This document shows positions 1 through 10,903 of a stretch of 64,000 bases of DNA, one piece after another; position 1 is the stretch's first letter, and the number at the start of each line of letters is the position of its first letter. The translations under genes and the position numbers were made by a program. This DNA comes from Ascochyta rabiei (Eukaryota > Ascomycota > Dothideomycetes > Pleosporales > Didymellaceae). Where the stretch lies: the NCBI RefSeq assembly GCF_004011695.2, contig NC_082420.1, forward strand, positions 124,001 through 188,000. The letters are read 5' to 3'. Under the pieces are notes generated by a model. That model was not told the DNA's origin. It did no database searches and was given only the letters and a program-made list of their open reading frames with translations.

Positions 1-373
1 CTCGAGCGATTGCTGGCACATTTTCGAAGGGGTTCAGAGTATGGTGTAGAGAGAAGACAGATCATCAAAGGATGAAGTGTAGAGCCGTGTGGCGGAGGTG
101 GCCGACAAGTGGTGGATACCCCACGATAAGCTAGCGTCTCGGCTGTTACTGCCCCGATGACGGAAGCAGAAGGTTCATGAAGTATACCGTCTCGAGAATG
201 TCACATGATCCAGTTGATAGGCACGAACATTTCGACGCAAGAAAGCAGCTCACCATATTCGGTGACCAGATGGATTGAGCCCGCATCCAGGCGAGCACGG
301 TTGAAGAATAAAGGTATTCTACAAAAGGGGGTTCATAGTGTGCTAGTCCCCCAAAAAGCTTCGACACAAGAAG
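1..373. other. 3' flank of the ankyrin gene, no gene seen
   Basis: Normal GC sequence with only short open frames that show no family resemblance. It is the downstream flank of the minus-strand ankyrin gene. Nothing else was recognised. Confidence 0.5.
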
Positions 374-2109
374 TCAAGTAATACCCATCACCTTCAGGCC
401 CTTTGAATTACTCCTCCTGCCTTCTAGATCTCGGTTAAGCTGCCCCTCGGCCCCGTGACTTAGCAGCAACTCAATCATCAAGCTTCTCTCTCGACCTTCC
501 AGCCCCTTCGCGTTGAGCGCCATCTGTAGCGGGGCGTTCCCATCGTTCGCTTCATGATTAACGTCTGCGCCCTTGTCTGCCAAAAACCTTGCAATCTCGT
601 TTGCGCCAGGTGTGCGTGCGGCGAGATGGAGTGGGGTTTCGCCAAGGGTGTTGGTGGCGTCGATAGAATGACCAAGGGATGTAAGGCTTTTCACGATTTC
701 GAGCTGGCGGCCGAGGACCGCGGCATGCATGGCGGAGTGGTAGTGGTTCGATGTTGTACGTGTGATGTCGGCGCCGTATTCCATTAGTACCCGCAGGATA
801 TCTGACGACATGTCATGGGCTGCGCGAATAAAGAAGAAGCCGAATTCGGGATGTGCAACCATGGGGTTGGCGCCTTCCCAGAGGACGCGCTCGACTTCGG
901 CAGATGTGGCATCGGAGGGAATGTTGGCAAGAATACGGTCGACACCTATCCGTGAGTCGATGTCCAAGTCCTTTCGATTCCCTTTAGCTACAGCAATCTT
1001 GTCCGAGGTGATTCTTTTATAAAAGACGGAAATATCGGAGCTTGACGCTGTCGGCGAGTACTCCTGGGCTAGTCTTGTTTTTGCTCTTGCTTTCATTCTG
1101 ACGTCGAGTCGAGTTGATGCTTCTGAACACCAGCTTCGCGACTTCTTAAGCTTAGAATCTCTCAACTCGGGTGTGACCAGAGTACGGCCGGATGAGACGC
1201 CGTCATCCGTGTAAAAGGTACCGTGAGAGGGCGCAAAGGTGTTGTGGGATGTCGCTCGAGAGTGTGATCTGTCGTTAGTGACCTTGATGATCATGGAGTG
1301 TGTCAACGGCTGCGCTTCCTGGTGACAAGGGACATCTGCGAGCCATGCGCCAATACCCTTGTCAGAGACCTTGTTTCCTGTAATTACCTCGGGGGGAGTG
1401 CTCCTCCCACTTCCACTGCGTCGCGACTCGCCTAAAACCGGTTCCAGTGAATCAGGTCTTGGTGTGGTGGTCCTTCTGTCCGGCTTAGACACAGGAGATG
1501 CGCCATCCCTAGACATAGCTACGATGCATGATCGGAGAAGGCGGACTGCTTGTAACAGTGATTTGAGCCTATCCCTGGCAATCTGGTTGACGTGGATCTC
1601 CTCCATGTCGGTTCGCTTCAGAAGCTCATCGGTAGACGCGGTCAGATCACCAACATAGCTCTCGATAAGTGAATCAAGCGAGTCGATGGTGTCAGTGCGA
1701 CCAAACCTGGTACGGTCAGCGTGGGTCCAGCACTGATTGACAGTCACATGCAGTCTTACAACGAAAGATAATCGACAGCAAGGTCGAGCACAATCCTGGA
1801 GGCTTCCAGATCTTGCCGCAAAGTCACGAGGCTGCCGACTTTCAGCATGCGCCAGTCGTCTCTTGGCGAGGTACTGCATGACAGCTTGAGGAATGACTTG
1901 TGCAAACGCTCGCTGGTGTCGTCGCTGGAGTCCAAGATTTGAGTAAAAGCTTGGATGAGCGCGGTGGGAAGTTTGGACCCAAAGGTCGAGAAGTCATCCT
2001 GTGCAACACCGAGACCGGTCCTGGTGATCTGTAGATCATTGTTGATAGCGTTCAGGTCGGTTCTGGCTTCGCGCACCTGTCTGGCGAAGCTGCTGATGTC
2101 TGGAATCAC
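374..2109 (-). CDS. Ankyrin-repeat protein with fungal N-terminal region (5' exon not resolved)
   Basis: Two exons are visible: 2109-1760 and 1706-374, joined across a 53-bp intron (1707-1759; donor GTAAGA, acceptor CCAG). The first encodes a helical region starting VIPDISSFARQVREARTDL, which resembles the N-terminal region of many fungal ankyrin and STAND-like proteins. A low-complexity Ser/Arg/Thr-rich linker follows. The C-terminal third holds about three to four ankyrin repeats, with hallmarks such as HAAVLGRQLEIVKSL, GETPLHLAAR and ADKGADVNHEANDG. Such repeats mediate protein binding. No NACHT or kinase domain is present. At 2109 the frame is preceded by a branch-point-like CTGAC and a CGCAG acceptor, so at least one further 5' exon is expected upstream and I could not place the start codon. 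The transposon at 2605 lies only about 500 bp upstream. Function unknown. Confidence 0.7.
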
Positions 2110-2601
2110 CTGCGAGACACCTTAGTCAGCGAGTTCATGGTTGCAGATCTGCAGAAAGGCTTGCCTGGGCGATGGAAGAATTTAGCGCAGCACATCTGGC
2201 GGCGACTGTGCTTGAGCGAGGCATTTGTCGTGACAGAGCGAAGCCTGAGGCTTCGGTGGGTGAACAGAAAACACGTTAGGATAAGCACAGCCTGAGACGG
2301 CGTCGACAAAGAGCCAGGTGGGGTTGCGACGACCGGCGACGCGTTAGATGGCAACAAGCAATATGGTTACACGAAGTTTGAGGGCTGCAAGACGGCCCTC
2401 GTGGCGGCCAACAGCACTGTCGCACGGGAAGACTGGCAGCAAGCGCCCGTATCGCAGGACACGCCGCAATTTTGTGGCGCCTTGGGCTGCAGTAATCAAT
2501 CCTACACGCGAAGTGTGTTCATCTCAGCGTCGTCAAAGTAGGCTTAAGCCTGTGGAGAGGGCTGAGAAAACAAACAGCAGTTCGGCGTGTCTGCGTTGGC
2601 C
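2110..2601. other. Upstream region of the ankyrin gene
   Basis: GC-normal sequence between the visible ankyrin exons and the first transposon. It should carry the missing first exon, 5' UTR and promoter of the ankyrin gene. I found no frame here that joins convincingly to the acceptor at 2110, so the first exon could be very short or the 5' end could have been displaced by the insertion. Confidence 0.4.
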
Positions 2602-2620
2602 AATGGAGGGGTTTAGATGA
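2602..2620 (+). repeat. Left target duplication and terminal inverted repeat, copy 1
   Basis: AAT at 2602-2604 followed by the 16-bp inverted repeat at 2605-2620. The last base pairs match the right end in inverse orientation up to ...TTTAGATGA, after which the two ends diverge. Confidence 0.88.
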
Positions 2621-2895
2621 TCGGGTTTTCCGTGACAGATAGCTGTTTCCGTTAATAAGTCAGCAGGGTGGCGTAAGACTAGTCAGGGGGCCCTACTAGA
2701 CAGTCTGTTCTAAGTTAGATAAGACAAAAACAATGCTACCCTCTTAGTGTGCAAATATAAGTTTATAATAAACTTAGGGTAAACTTATAGGGTAAACTGG
2801 ATTTTTTGCTATAAGCTAATTAGTTACTAGAGTTAAAAGATAGGTAACCTACTAGGTTCACAAACCTATAGCTAACAGCTTAACCCTAGCACCCT

Positions 2896-4030
2896 TACGT
2901 AGGTGGCTAAGCAGGCTTCTAAAATTAAGGCCTCTGCCGCAGAAGTAGCTGTTATTAACCCCTAGTTGCTATTACTAGCAATACTGTCTTATCTGCCTGC
3001 GTTGTTGTTAATAGCTGTTAACTATAACGTCTTATTAGCCTTAACTCCTGTCTGCCTTACTGTTAAATAAGTCCTTAAAGCTAAGCGTTATGTTATAGCA
3101 GTATTATTAAACTAGCTACGTAGAAGTAGTAGTATGCTACCTAATAACAGTAGACCTAAGGATAGTTAAGGTAGGACTTAACCTAAGCGTATAAGTTTAC
3201 TAGAGAAGCAAGTGCTTATAGAGATAGCTGCAACGTCTTATATACAGAAGTTGTACCTATAGAGTAAGAGTAACTTTTATTAATTTATCTAGAGGATGTT
3301 TATAAAGGATAATTGCAATATGTTAGAAATAGTAATAATAAAGTTTTTTAACACTATAATAGGTAACTAAGACGCTAAGATTAAAGCAGATAATATGTCT
3401 AGCAAAGAGATAAGACATAGCAGCTACTAAGAGCACCTTAATATCCTAAGAAAGTAGTTAGCTTATATTATTGCTAAGGTAAAGTTAAACGTTAGTAAGT
3501 ATAAAAAGAGAGAGACGCTGCAGTAGACTGCTAAGCAGAAGGCTAAGGTAGGGTTAGTAAAGACTTACTCTAACAAACTAAGCAAGGCTATTAATATAGA
3601 GGATAGCAGCAACAATAGTTAGACTAACTAAGACACTAAGCGCTTACAGTTAGTTGCTTATAGTAGCGCTTCTTAGTTAAATTATAGCTTGTTAACGCTA
3701 AATAGTGCTAGGAAGAAGTTTAAGCAGTAAGCTAAGGCGTCTGCTAAAGCTGTTAGCAAGTCTATTAAAACCTTAGCCTAAGCAACTAAAGCTAGTGCCT
3801 CTAAGATAGCTGCTGCTGTAGCTACCTTAGGTAGGGGAGCTAACCTCTAGAGCTTTGTTAAACAGAGTTAAACTAAGACTAAGATGCGCCTTAAGGCGCT
3901 AGAGGAGAATATTAATAAGTAGTTAAAGCAGCAGAGTTAGATAATATAGTAGATAAACACTAGTATTACTAATATTATAGTATTATTATAGTAGTTAAGG
4001 CAGGGTTATTAAGGCGTGTAGGTGGCTGTA
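2896..4030 (+). pseudogene. Second ORF of transposon copy 1 (unknown, decayed)
   Basis: A single plus-strand frame of roughly 370 codons stays coherent here. The interrupting stops I read are all TAG or TAA, each explainable as a mutated CAG, CAA or TGG; I saw no TGA in this frame. Read that way, the product is Lys-, Gln- and Ala-rich with a hydrophobic Leu-rich start, a basic middle (KRETLQ..., SARKKFKQ) and a long probable coiled coil with Gln-rich heptads near the end. Autonomous PIF/Harbinger elements usually carry a Myb/SANT-like second protein. I see no clear Trp-based SANT motif, though Trp codons are exactly what RIP destroys, so that identity is neither shown nor excluded. It converges on the transposase frame. 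Confidence 0.6.
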
Positions 4031-4429
4031 AGGGAGTTTTAATACTTTTGTAAATGCTATTACTACTCTATTACTAACTTTAAGCTGCTGCACAGGCTTT
4101 ATGCTAATTTAGCAACACTTTGCCTAATTAGGAAGGCAGTAAGAGATCGCAGCGCCTAGGTTTTGCTGCCCTGCACTAAGCCTTACTTTTTTAGGGTAAT
4201 TATAGAGATTCTGCTGCCTAGATTCTTTAGTGTTTTAGTAGGCCAGCTATACAAGATACTAACAATTTTACTACCTATTAACTTTTTAGTTACTATATAC
4301 ACAAATTTAATAGTTATTACTTACACGCAGTAAGCAATATAGAGTTTTCTACTAATCTTATTAATAATGTTATTTTTTACTATTATAAACGTAACTGTAC
4401 AGCTAGGCACAGCTACCCAAAACTATTAA

Positions 4430-5710
4430 TCCCTAGCGTCACCGTTTAACTTAAATCTTCTACTTAAATACTCCTCTAACAACAGCGTAGCTATATTAAA
4501 GGCCTAAGAGATCTAATTTCTACCTCTTATATAAGTCTAGTAGTTCTATAGAAACATAAAGACTAGTATATACAACCTAACTAGTAACAGGCCTATTACT
4601 ATTAAGGTATATAGTTATAGCAATTTAAAGCTTCTCTTTACGCTACTAAAGCCTTACTTAACTACAACCTACTTAGTTAACAACTACTAATTAATCTTTT
4701 TCTACTTTAGTGTTAAATACTTACTATTAACGTCCTAATAAGGTCCTAGCATATAATCTTAGCTTCTAAAAGCTGCGTCTCTGTAGACGTATCAGTACTT
4801 ACTATCTAGCAACTAGCTTAACAGCTCTCTAAGTTAGTAACTAAAGTCTAAGACTATACACATAGTTGCGTCCCTACTAGAGAATAGAACGCCTAAGAAG
4901 CAGCTGCTAAAGAGACTGTTAGGCAAGACAATTACTATATAATTAAGTAAGTGTTACTTCTTATAACCTAAGTAGTATAGTTGCTAATTATTAAACATAG
5001 GTTAGCAGACTCTAATCTTAGTCCTGTTAACAAAGCTAAAGATAAGGTCTTTAGTAGCTTCTAGCAACCCCCCTACAGCTTTACAGCAAGCCTCTATTAT
5101 TAGCTACTTTAACATCTTTATATTAAGCTCTATCTGTAAGCCCTACGTATCTTATAAGTACTCTAAAACACTATTCTATACTATACTTAGCTACGTACAG
5201 CTACAGCTAAAAGTAGAGATAAGATAACTAAAGGCAAGTAGGTAAGCAGCACGCTAACAGAACACTAACAAGGCTTCCTTTAGTAAACTAACAGATATAT
5301 TATAGAATCTTATTCTCTTATTCTAACTGTATTTAGTAGGTAGGTTAAGACTCTAAGCTAGCTCCTGCATCTCTGCTTTTGTAAACTAAGTAAAGAAGCA
5401 GAACGTCTTATTATTAATCCTACCTTGTTCCTTAGGTAGCTATATATCTAGTATTAATTTACGTATAGTATAGCGCTTTAAAGGTCTCTATAGCTACTTT
5501 AGTTGCGTACTAGGATCTAACTTAGCTAGTAGGGCAGTAGCTGCTGTAGTAACTGTAATTGCGTTGTTAGAGGTAGTATAGAGATACCAGCTTATAAATT
5601 AGATAATACAGAAGCAGGTTTTATAGTCTATATTTAGTAAGTAACTACTAATAAAGAATAGACAGTACAGCCTTTACTAATGTAAATATTTTAGATTATA
5701 GTTTTTATCT
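4430..5710 (-). pseudogene. Decayed DDE_Tnp_4 (Harbinger-type) transposase, copy 1
   Basis: Reading the minus strand with stops taken as mutated Gln or Trp gives one continuous frame of about 420 codons. Landmarks in order: a helical N-terminal block (KTFCFFTQFTKAEMQELAQS) like the start of HARBI1/DDE_Tnp_4 proteins; the block EALLVFCQRAAYL; the first catalytic block read as FVNRTKIR where the family has F-I/V-D-G-T; then NSLFSSCLGVL; the second block as VYRDAAF for V-Y-G-D-x-A-Y; and VVVKQGFSSVKRSFKLL, where the family has the catalytic Glu at the Lys. So the first Asp is Asn (5026-5028), the second Asp is kept (4777-4779) and the Glu is Lys (4657-4659). All are G-to-A changes on the coding strand. 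The protein is inactive as read. Start codon not located. Confidence 0.8.
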
Positions 5711-5835
5711 AAACCCCTCTTCTGTAGCGTGCAGTTTCCGTCTTATCTAAAGTCCCTCCAGCACTAGTTAGGGGTGAGCGTTACGCCAAACTACCCCTGG
5801 ATAGTTTCCAGCGTATAGTAACAACTTAAATATTT

Positions 5836-5854
5836 TCATCTAAACCCCTCTAAT
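5836..5854 (+). repeat. Right terminal inverted repeat and target duplication, copy 1
   Basis: TCATCTAAACCCCTCT (5836-5851) is the inverted complement of the left end apart from the outermost base, changed C to T. AAT at 5852-5854 repeats the base triplet in front of the left end. Confidence 0.88.
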
Positions 5855-5939
5855 GTAGGAGACTGGTGAGCCGCCTCTTGGGGGCAGCAAGGTGGAACGA
5901 ATTTCTTCCAGGTAACAACCGTTGAGATTGCTTTGCCCC
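5855..5939. other. GC-normal spacer between the two transposons
   Basis: About 85 bp of ordinary composition separates the two target duplications. It shows none of the TA-rich mutation seen on both sides, so the composition change is confined to the repeated sequence. No gene is visible. Confidence 0.7.
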
Positions 5940-6233
5940 AGTAGAGGGGTTTAGATGATCGGTTTTTCTGTAACAGATAGCTGTTTCTGTTAATAAGTCA
6001 GTAGGGTGGCGTAAGACTAGTCAGGGGGCCCTACTAGACAGTCTGTTCTAAGTTAGATAAGACAAAAACAACGCTACCCTTTTAGCGTGCAAATACAAGT
6101 TTATAACAAACTTAGGGTAAACTTGTAGGGTAAACTAGATTTTTTGCTGTAAGCTAATTAGTTACTAGAGTTAAAAGATAGGTAACCTACTAGGTTTACA
6201 AACCTATAGCTAACAGCTTAACCCTAGCACCCT

Positions 6234-7368
6234 TACATAGGTGGCTAAGTAGGCTTCTAAAATTAAGGCCTCTACTGCAGAAGTAGCTGTTATTAACCCC
6301 TAGTTGCTATTACTAGCAATACTGTCTTATCTGCCTATATTGTTGTTAATAGCTGTTAACTATAACGTCTTATTAGCCTTAACTCCTATCTGCCTTACTG
6401 TTAAATAAGTCCTTAAAGCTAAGTGTTATGTTACAGCAGTATTGTTAAACTAGCTGCGTAGAAGTAGCAGTGTGCCACCTAATAATAGTAGACCTAAGGA
6501 TAGTTAAGGTAGGACTTAACCTAAGTATATAAGTTTACTAGAGAAGTAAGTACTTATAGAGATAGCTGCAACGTCTTATATATAGAAGTTACACCTATAG
6601 AGTAAGAGTAACTTCTATTAATTTATCTAGAGGATGTTTATAAAGGACAATTGCAATATATTAGAAATAGTAATAATAAAGTTTTTTAACACTATAATAG
6701 GTAACTAAGATGCTAAGATTAAAGTAGACAATATGTCTAGTAAAGAGATAAGATATAGCAGCTACTAGGAGCACCTTAATATCCTAAGAGAGCAGTTAGC
6801 TTATATTGTTACTAAGGCAAAGTTAAACATTAGTAAGCGTAAAAAGAGAGAGACGCTGCAGCAGACTGCTAAGTAGAAGGCTAAGGTAGGGTTAGTAAAG
6901 ACTTACTCTAATAAACTAAGCAATGCTATTAACGTAGAGGATAGCAGCAACAATAGTTAGACTAACTAAGACACTAAGCGCTTATAGTTAGTTACTTGTA
7001 GTAGCGCTTCTTAGTTAAATTATAGCTTATTAACGCTAAATAGTACTAGGAAGAAGTTTAAGCAGTAAGCTAAGGCGTCTGCTAAAGCTGTTAGCAAGTC
7101 TATTAAAACCTTAGTCTAAGCAACTAAAGCTAGTGCCTCTAAGATAGCTGCTGCTGTAGCTACCTTAGGTAGGGGAGCTAACCTCTAGAGCTTTGTTAAA
7201 CAGAGTTAAACTAAGACTAAGATGCGCCTTAAGGCGCTAGAAGAGAATATTAACAAGTAGTTAAAGCAGCAGAGTTAGACAATATAGCAGATAAACACTA
7301 GTATTACTAATATTATAGTATTGTTATAGTAGTTAAGGTAGGGTTATTAAGGCGTGTAGGTGGCTGTA
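6234..7368 (+). pseudogene. Second ORF of transposon copy 2 (unknown, decayed)
   Basis: Counterpart of the plus-strand frame in copy 1, offset by 3,338 bp, with the same general pattern of TAG/TAA stops and a few sites where one copy keeps CAG or CAA and the other does not. Comparing the copies directly supports reading those stops as mutated glutamines, for example CAGCAG in one copy against CAGTAG in the other near 3520 and 6860. Confidence 0.6.
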
Positions 7369-7767
7369 AGGAAGTTTTAATACTTTTGCAAATGCTATTA
7401 CTACTCTATTACTAACTTTAAGCTACTGTACAGGCTTTATGCTAATTTAGCAACACTTTACCTAATTAGAAAGGCAGTAAGAGATTGCGGCGCCTAGGTT
7501 TTGCTGCCCTACACTAAGCCTTACTTTTTTAGGGTAATTATAGAGATTCTGCTGCCTAGATTCTTTAGTATTTTGGTAGGCCAGCTATACAAAATACTAA
7601 TAATTTTACTACCTATTAACTTTTTAGTTACTATATACACAAATTTAATAGTTATTACTTACACGCAGTAAGCAATATAGAGTTTTCTACTAATCTTATT
7701 AATAATGTTATTTTTTACTATTATAAACGTAACTGTACAGCTAGGCACAGCTACCCAAAACTATTAA

Positions 7768-9048
7768 TCCCTAGCGTTACTGTTTAACTTAAATCTTCTG
7801 CTTAAATACTCCTCTAACAACAGCGTGGCTATATTAAAGGCCTAAGAGATCTAATTCCTGCCTCTTATATAAGTCTAGTAGTTCTACAGAAATATAAAGA
7901 CTAGTATATACAACCTAACTAGTAATAGGCCTATTACTATTAAGGTACGTAGTTGTAGCAATTTAAAGCTTCTCTTTACGCCACTAAAGCCTTACTTAAC
8001 TACAACCTACTTAGTTAACAACTACTAATTAATCTTCTTCTGCTTTAGTGTTAAATACTTACTGTTAACGTCCTTGTAAGGTCCTAGTATATAATCTTAG
8101 CTTCTAAAAGCTGCGTCTCTGTAGACGTATCAGTACTTACTATCTAGTAACTAGCTTAACAGCTCCTTAAGTTAGTAACTAAAGTCTAAGACTATACATA
8201 CAGTTACGTCCCTACTAGAGGATAGGATGCCTAAGAAGTAGCTGCTAAAGAGACTATTAGGTAAGATAATTGCTATATAATTAAGTAAGTGTTGCTTCTT
8301 ATAACCTAAGTAGTACAGTTACTAATTATTAAATATAGGTTAGCAGACTCTAATCTTAGTCCTGTTAACAAAGCTAAAGATAAGGTCTTTAGCGGCTCCT
8401 AGCAACCCCCCCACAGCTTTGCAGCAAGCCTCTATTATTGGCTGCTTTAATATCTTTATATTAAGCTCTATCTATAAGCCCTACATATCCTATAAGTACT
8501 CTAAAACACTATTCTATACTATACTTAGCCACGTACAGCTGCAGCTAAAAGTAGGGATAAGATAACTAAAGGTAAGTAGGTAAGCAGCACGCTAACAGAA
8601 CACTAATAAGGCTTCCTCTAGTAAGCTAACAGATGCGTTGTAGAATCTTGTTCTCTTATCCTAACTGTATTTAGTAGGCAGGTTAAGACTCTAAGCTAGC
8701 TTCTGCATCTCTGCTTTTGTAAACTAAGTAAAGAAGCAGAATGTCTTGTTATTAATCCTACCTTGTTCCTTAGGTAGCTATATATCTGGCATTAATTTGC
8801 GTATAGTGTAGCGCTTTAAAGGTCTCTATAGCCACTTTAGTTGCGTACTAGGATCTAACTTAGCTAGCAGGGCAGCAGCTGCTGTAGCAACTGTAATTAC
8901 GTTGTTAGAGGTAGTACAGAGATACTAGCTTATAAATTAGATAACGCAGAAGCAGGTTTTGTAGTCTATATTTAGTAAGTAACTGCTAACAAACAATAGA
9001 CAGTACAGCCTTTACTAACGCAAATATTTCAGATCATAGTTTTTATCT
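7768..9048 (-). pseudogene. Decayed DDE_Tnp_4 (Harbinger-type) transposase, copy 2
   Basis: Same frame and landmarks as in copy 1. The first catalytic Asp is again read as Asn (8364-8366), the second Asp is retained (8115-8117) and the Glu position is again Lys (7995-7997). Neither copy could therefore supply an active transposase. Shared changes are expected if RIP saturates the same CpA sites, and would also arise if a mutated parent had been copied. Confidence 0.78.
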
Positions 9049-9192
9049 AAACCCCTCTTCTGCAGCGTGCAGTTTCCGTCTTATCCGAAGTCCCTCCGGC
9101 ACCAGTCAGGGGTGAGCGTTACGCCAAACTACCCCTGGATAGTTTCCGGCGTATAGTAACGACTCGAATATTTTCATCTAAACCCCTCCAGT

Positions 9193-10903
9193 CGCGGCTT
9201 GCGCACAACCCCCTGCTTACGCCTCTTCGCAGTTAGACAAAGTCGAACGAGCAAGGGATCCTAGGCCTTGGGGACGATGCGGCGACGCGGCCGGTCGGGC
9301 ATGGACCACAAGACGGGCCGCTGCAGATTGCGTTGCTGACAGCCGAGTGCTCGCGTGCAATCAGTTTCAGCTTCCCAGCTCAACCTCAGGCAAAACTCCA
9401 TGGGCAAAGAGCAATGTGCGTGCAGATGCAAGGACACGGCCTGGTAGTGTTCTTCTCGTTGCGCAATTTGATCCGAGTCCCGCCGGCTGAGGCTCCGGAT
9501 CGTCGCCGGCCAATCCACCGTGCGTGCTTTTCAGCTGCGCAGACATGATCCATACAACATTGGGGTTTGATCGACGCTGCTCTCCGTGGTAGGCTCCGTA
9601 GGGTGAGCGAGTACGGTAGGTGTTGTGATGCAGGCGAAAGAACCTGGCCAAGCTGTTGCACATGCTTTCTTGAATCTGCGGTGTCGAGGCGAGTGTCAGC
9701 CAGGTGCTGGATACGATTCAGCAAAGGTTGATGATGACATTCTATCACGAGCGCTAGATGATGATGTTTGAGAAGAGAGGAGACAGAAGTTGGTGTCTAG
9801 AAAGCAGGCGTTGTTGAAGACGAAGTATCGACAGCAGAAGTGTGCACAGACTGGTATGCAGCTGCGACGCGCTCAGGGTTCTGTTGGACTTTGATGAGTG
9901 ATGGTGAATGAAGGACACAGCACTCTTGATGGTGGTCCAGACTCCAGAGGCTGATGTCAGCATGGATTTCCGAGCCGTGACTCGAGAGCAGTCGAACCCT
10001 GGGCCGGCAAGAGCGTCCCGGCCGAGGCAGAGGCCGGAAGCGGCTTAGCTGATCTAGAGGGACCGAAGAAAGGGAGGCGTGGACGGCAGCAGGCAAGCAG
10101 GCAGAGCGGCGTAGGGTGACTGTGGGTGATTACCAAAGACGACTTGCTCTGACTCTCTCGTTGGACTGTTTGCTCTTCACCTTGGTCCCCCTCTTCTTCT
10201 TCTTGTTCTTGTTCTGTCTGGGTGGCAAGCAGCCGCCACACCCCAACTTGGAGCCATGGCGCTATTCGCCCGTCACGCACTGCTGCCACGACAAGACAGA
10301 ATGCGGTGTCGCCATCAGGCCCGTTTGCGTCAGAGCGGTGCAGCGAGTCCAAGGAGTCCGAGGGGCAAGGACAGCTGGTGGACAGAAGGTTTGCCGCAGC
10401 TGAGGCGCCGACTTTCCCCCATGGAAGCTTTGGACAGATGGCTCTGACTCTGAGCCTGACAGCCTGTCCACTTCTTTTCAGCAGCTTCGTCACTCAACCG
10501 TATTTTCGCTCGACTACCTCACAAGCCTTCATAAGCCGAGGTTCCCGCTGTTGCCAGCACCGCTCAACTCCTTCTTCCGCCGCATCAGGCTACCACGAGC
10601 TGGCCGATTTCGATTTTGGCATCCACCTTCCCAGCTTGGCGCCTCGACCACCTTAACGCTTACCCACCTACCCCGCCGCACCCGTTCGCTAAGCGGCGTC
10701 CATCTTCGGCCGCCACCGACTTTCGCTCAACCATCCACCTCAAACACGTTACAACGCGTTGCACGCGTGCTGGCACCTGCCACAGCGCACTGATCCACTG
10801 GCGCCTTGATGCCTTGAATCCCAGTGTCCTCCTGGAGTGACGACGGCCATTGCCTGCCCCTTTGAGCCCTCGGCGCCCCCCAATCGGTCACCTGACCCCT
10901 ACC
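9193..10903. other. Intergenic region, no gene recognised
   Basis: 1.7 kb of GC-normal sequence between the second transposon and the next gene. Many overlapping open frames exist on both strands, but none shows family resemblance or consistent splicing. Around 10180-10215 there is a pyrimidine-rich tract (CT/TTC runs), and the last 300 bp before 10904 are C-rich as in fungal promoters and 5' leaders. Confidence 0.5.

Larger units (their letters stand above)
2605..5851 (-). mobile_element. PIF/Harbinger-type DNA transposon, copy 1, RIP-degraded
   Basis: The element is 3,247 bp long. It has 16-bp terminal inverted repeats (GGAGGGGTTTAGATGA at the left, its complement with one C-to-T change at the right) and is flanked by a 3-bp direct duplication AAT (2602-2604 and 5852-5854). 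The composition drops sharply to AT-rich, dominated by TA, TTA and CTA words, as expected after CpA-to-TpA RIP. Two convergent decayed frames are inside: an unknown ORF on plus (about 2896-4030) and a DDE_Tnp_4-like transposase on minus (about 5710-4430). A 3-bp target duplication and a two-gene content are usual for PIF/Harbinger elements; target preference in that family is often TNA, whereas here it is ANT. A second copy of equal length follows 91 bp downstream. Strand is given by the transposase. Confidence 0.88.
5943..9189 (-). mobile_element. PIF/Harbinger-type DNA transposon, copy 2, RIP-degraded
   Basis: Also 3,247 bp long, in the same orientation as copy 1 and aligning to it without visible length change. 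Here the left end carries the mutated outer base (AGAGGGG...) and the right end keeps the unmutated form (...CCCCTCC), the reverse of copy 1, which lets the original terminus be inferred. The flanking 3-bp duplication is AGT (5940-5942 and 9190-9192). Differences from copy 1 in the parts I compared are overwhelmingly C/T and G/A transitions. Because each copy has its own target duplication, they represent two insertions and not a tandem duplication of one block. Confidence 0.88.

Noticed and set aside
2605..9189. Interpretation of the AT-rich block as a centromere or as one tandemly duplicated locus
   Set aside because: Each 3,247-bp unit has inverted termini and its own 3-bp target duplication, and the spacer between them has normal composition.
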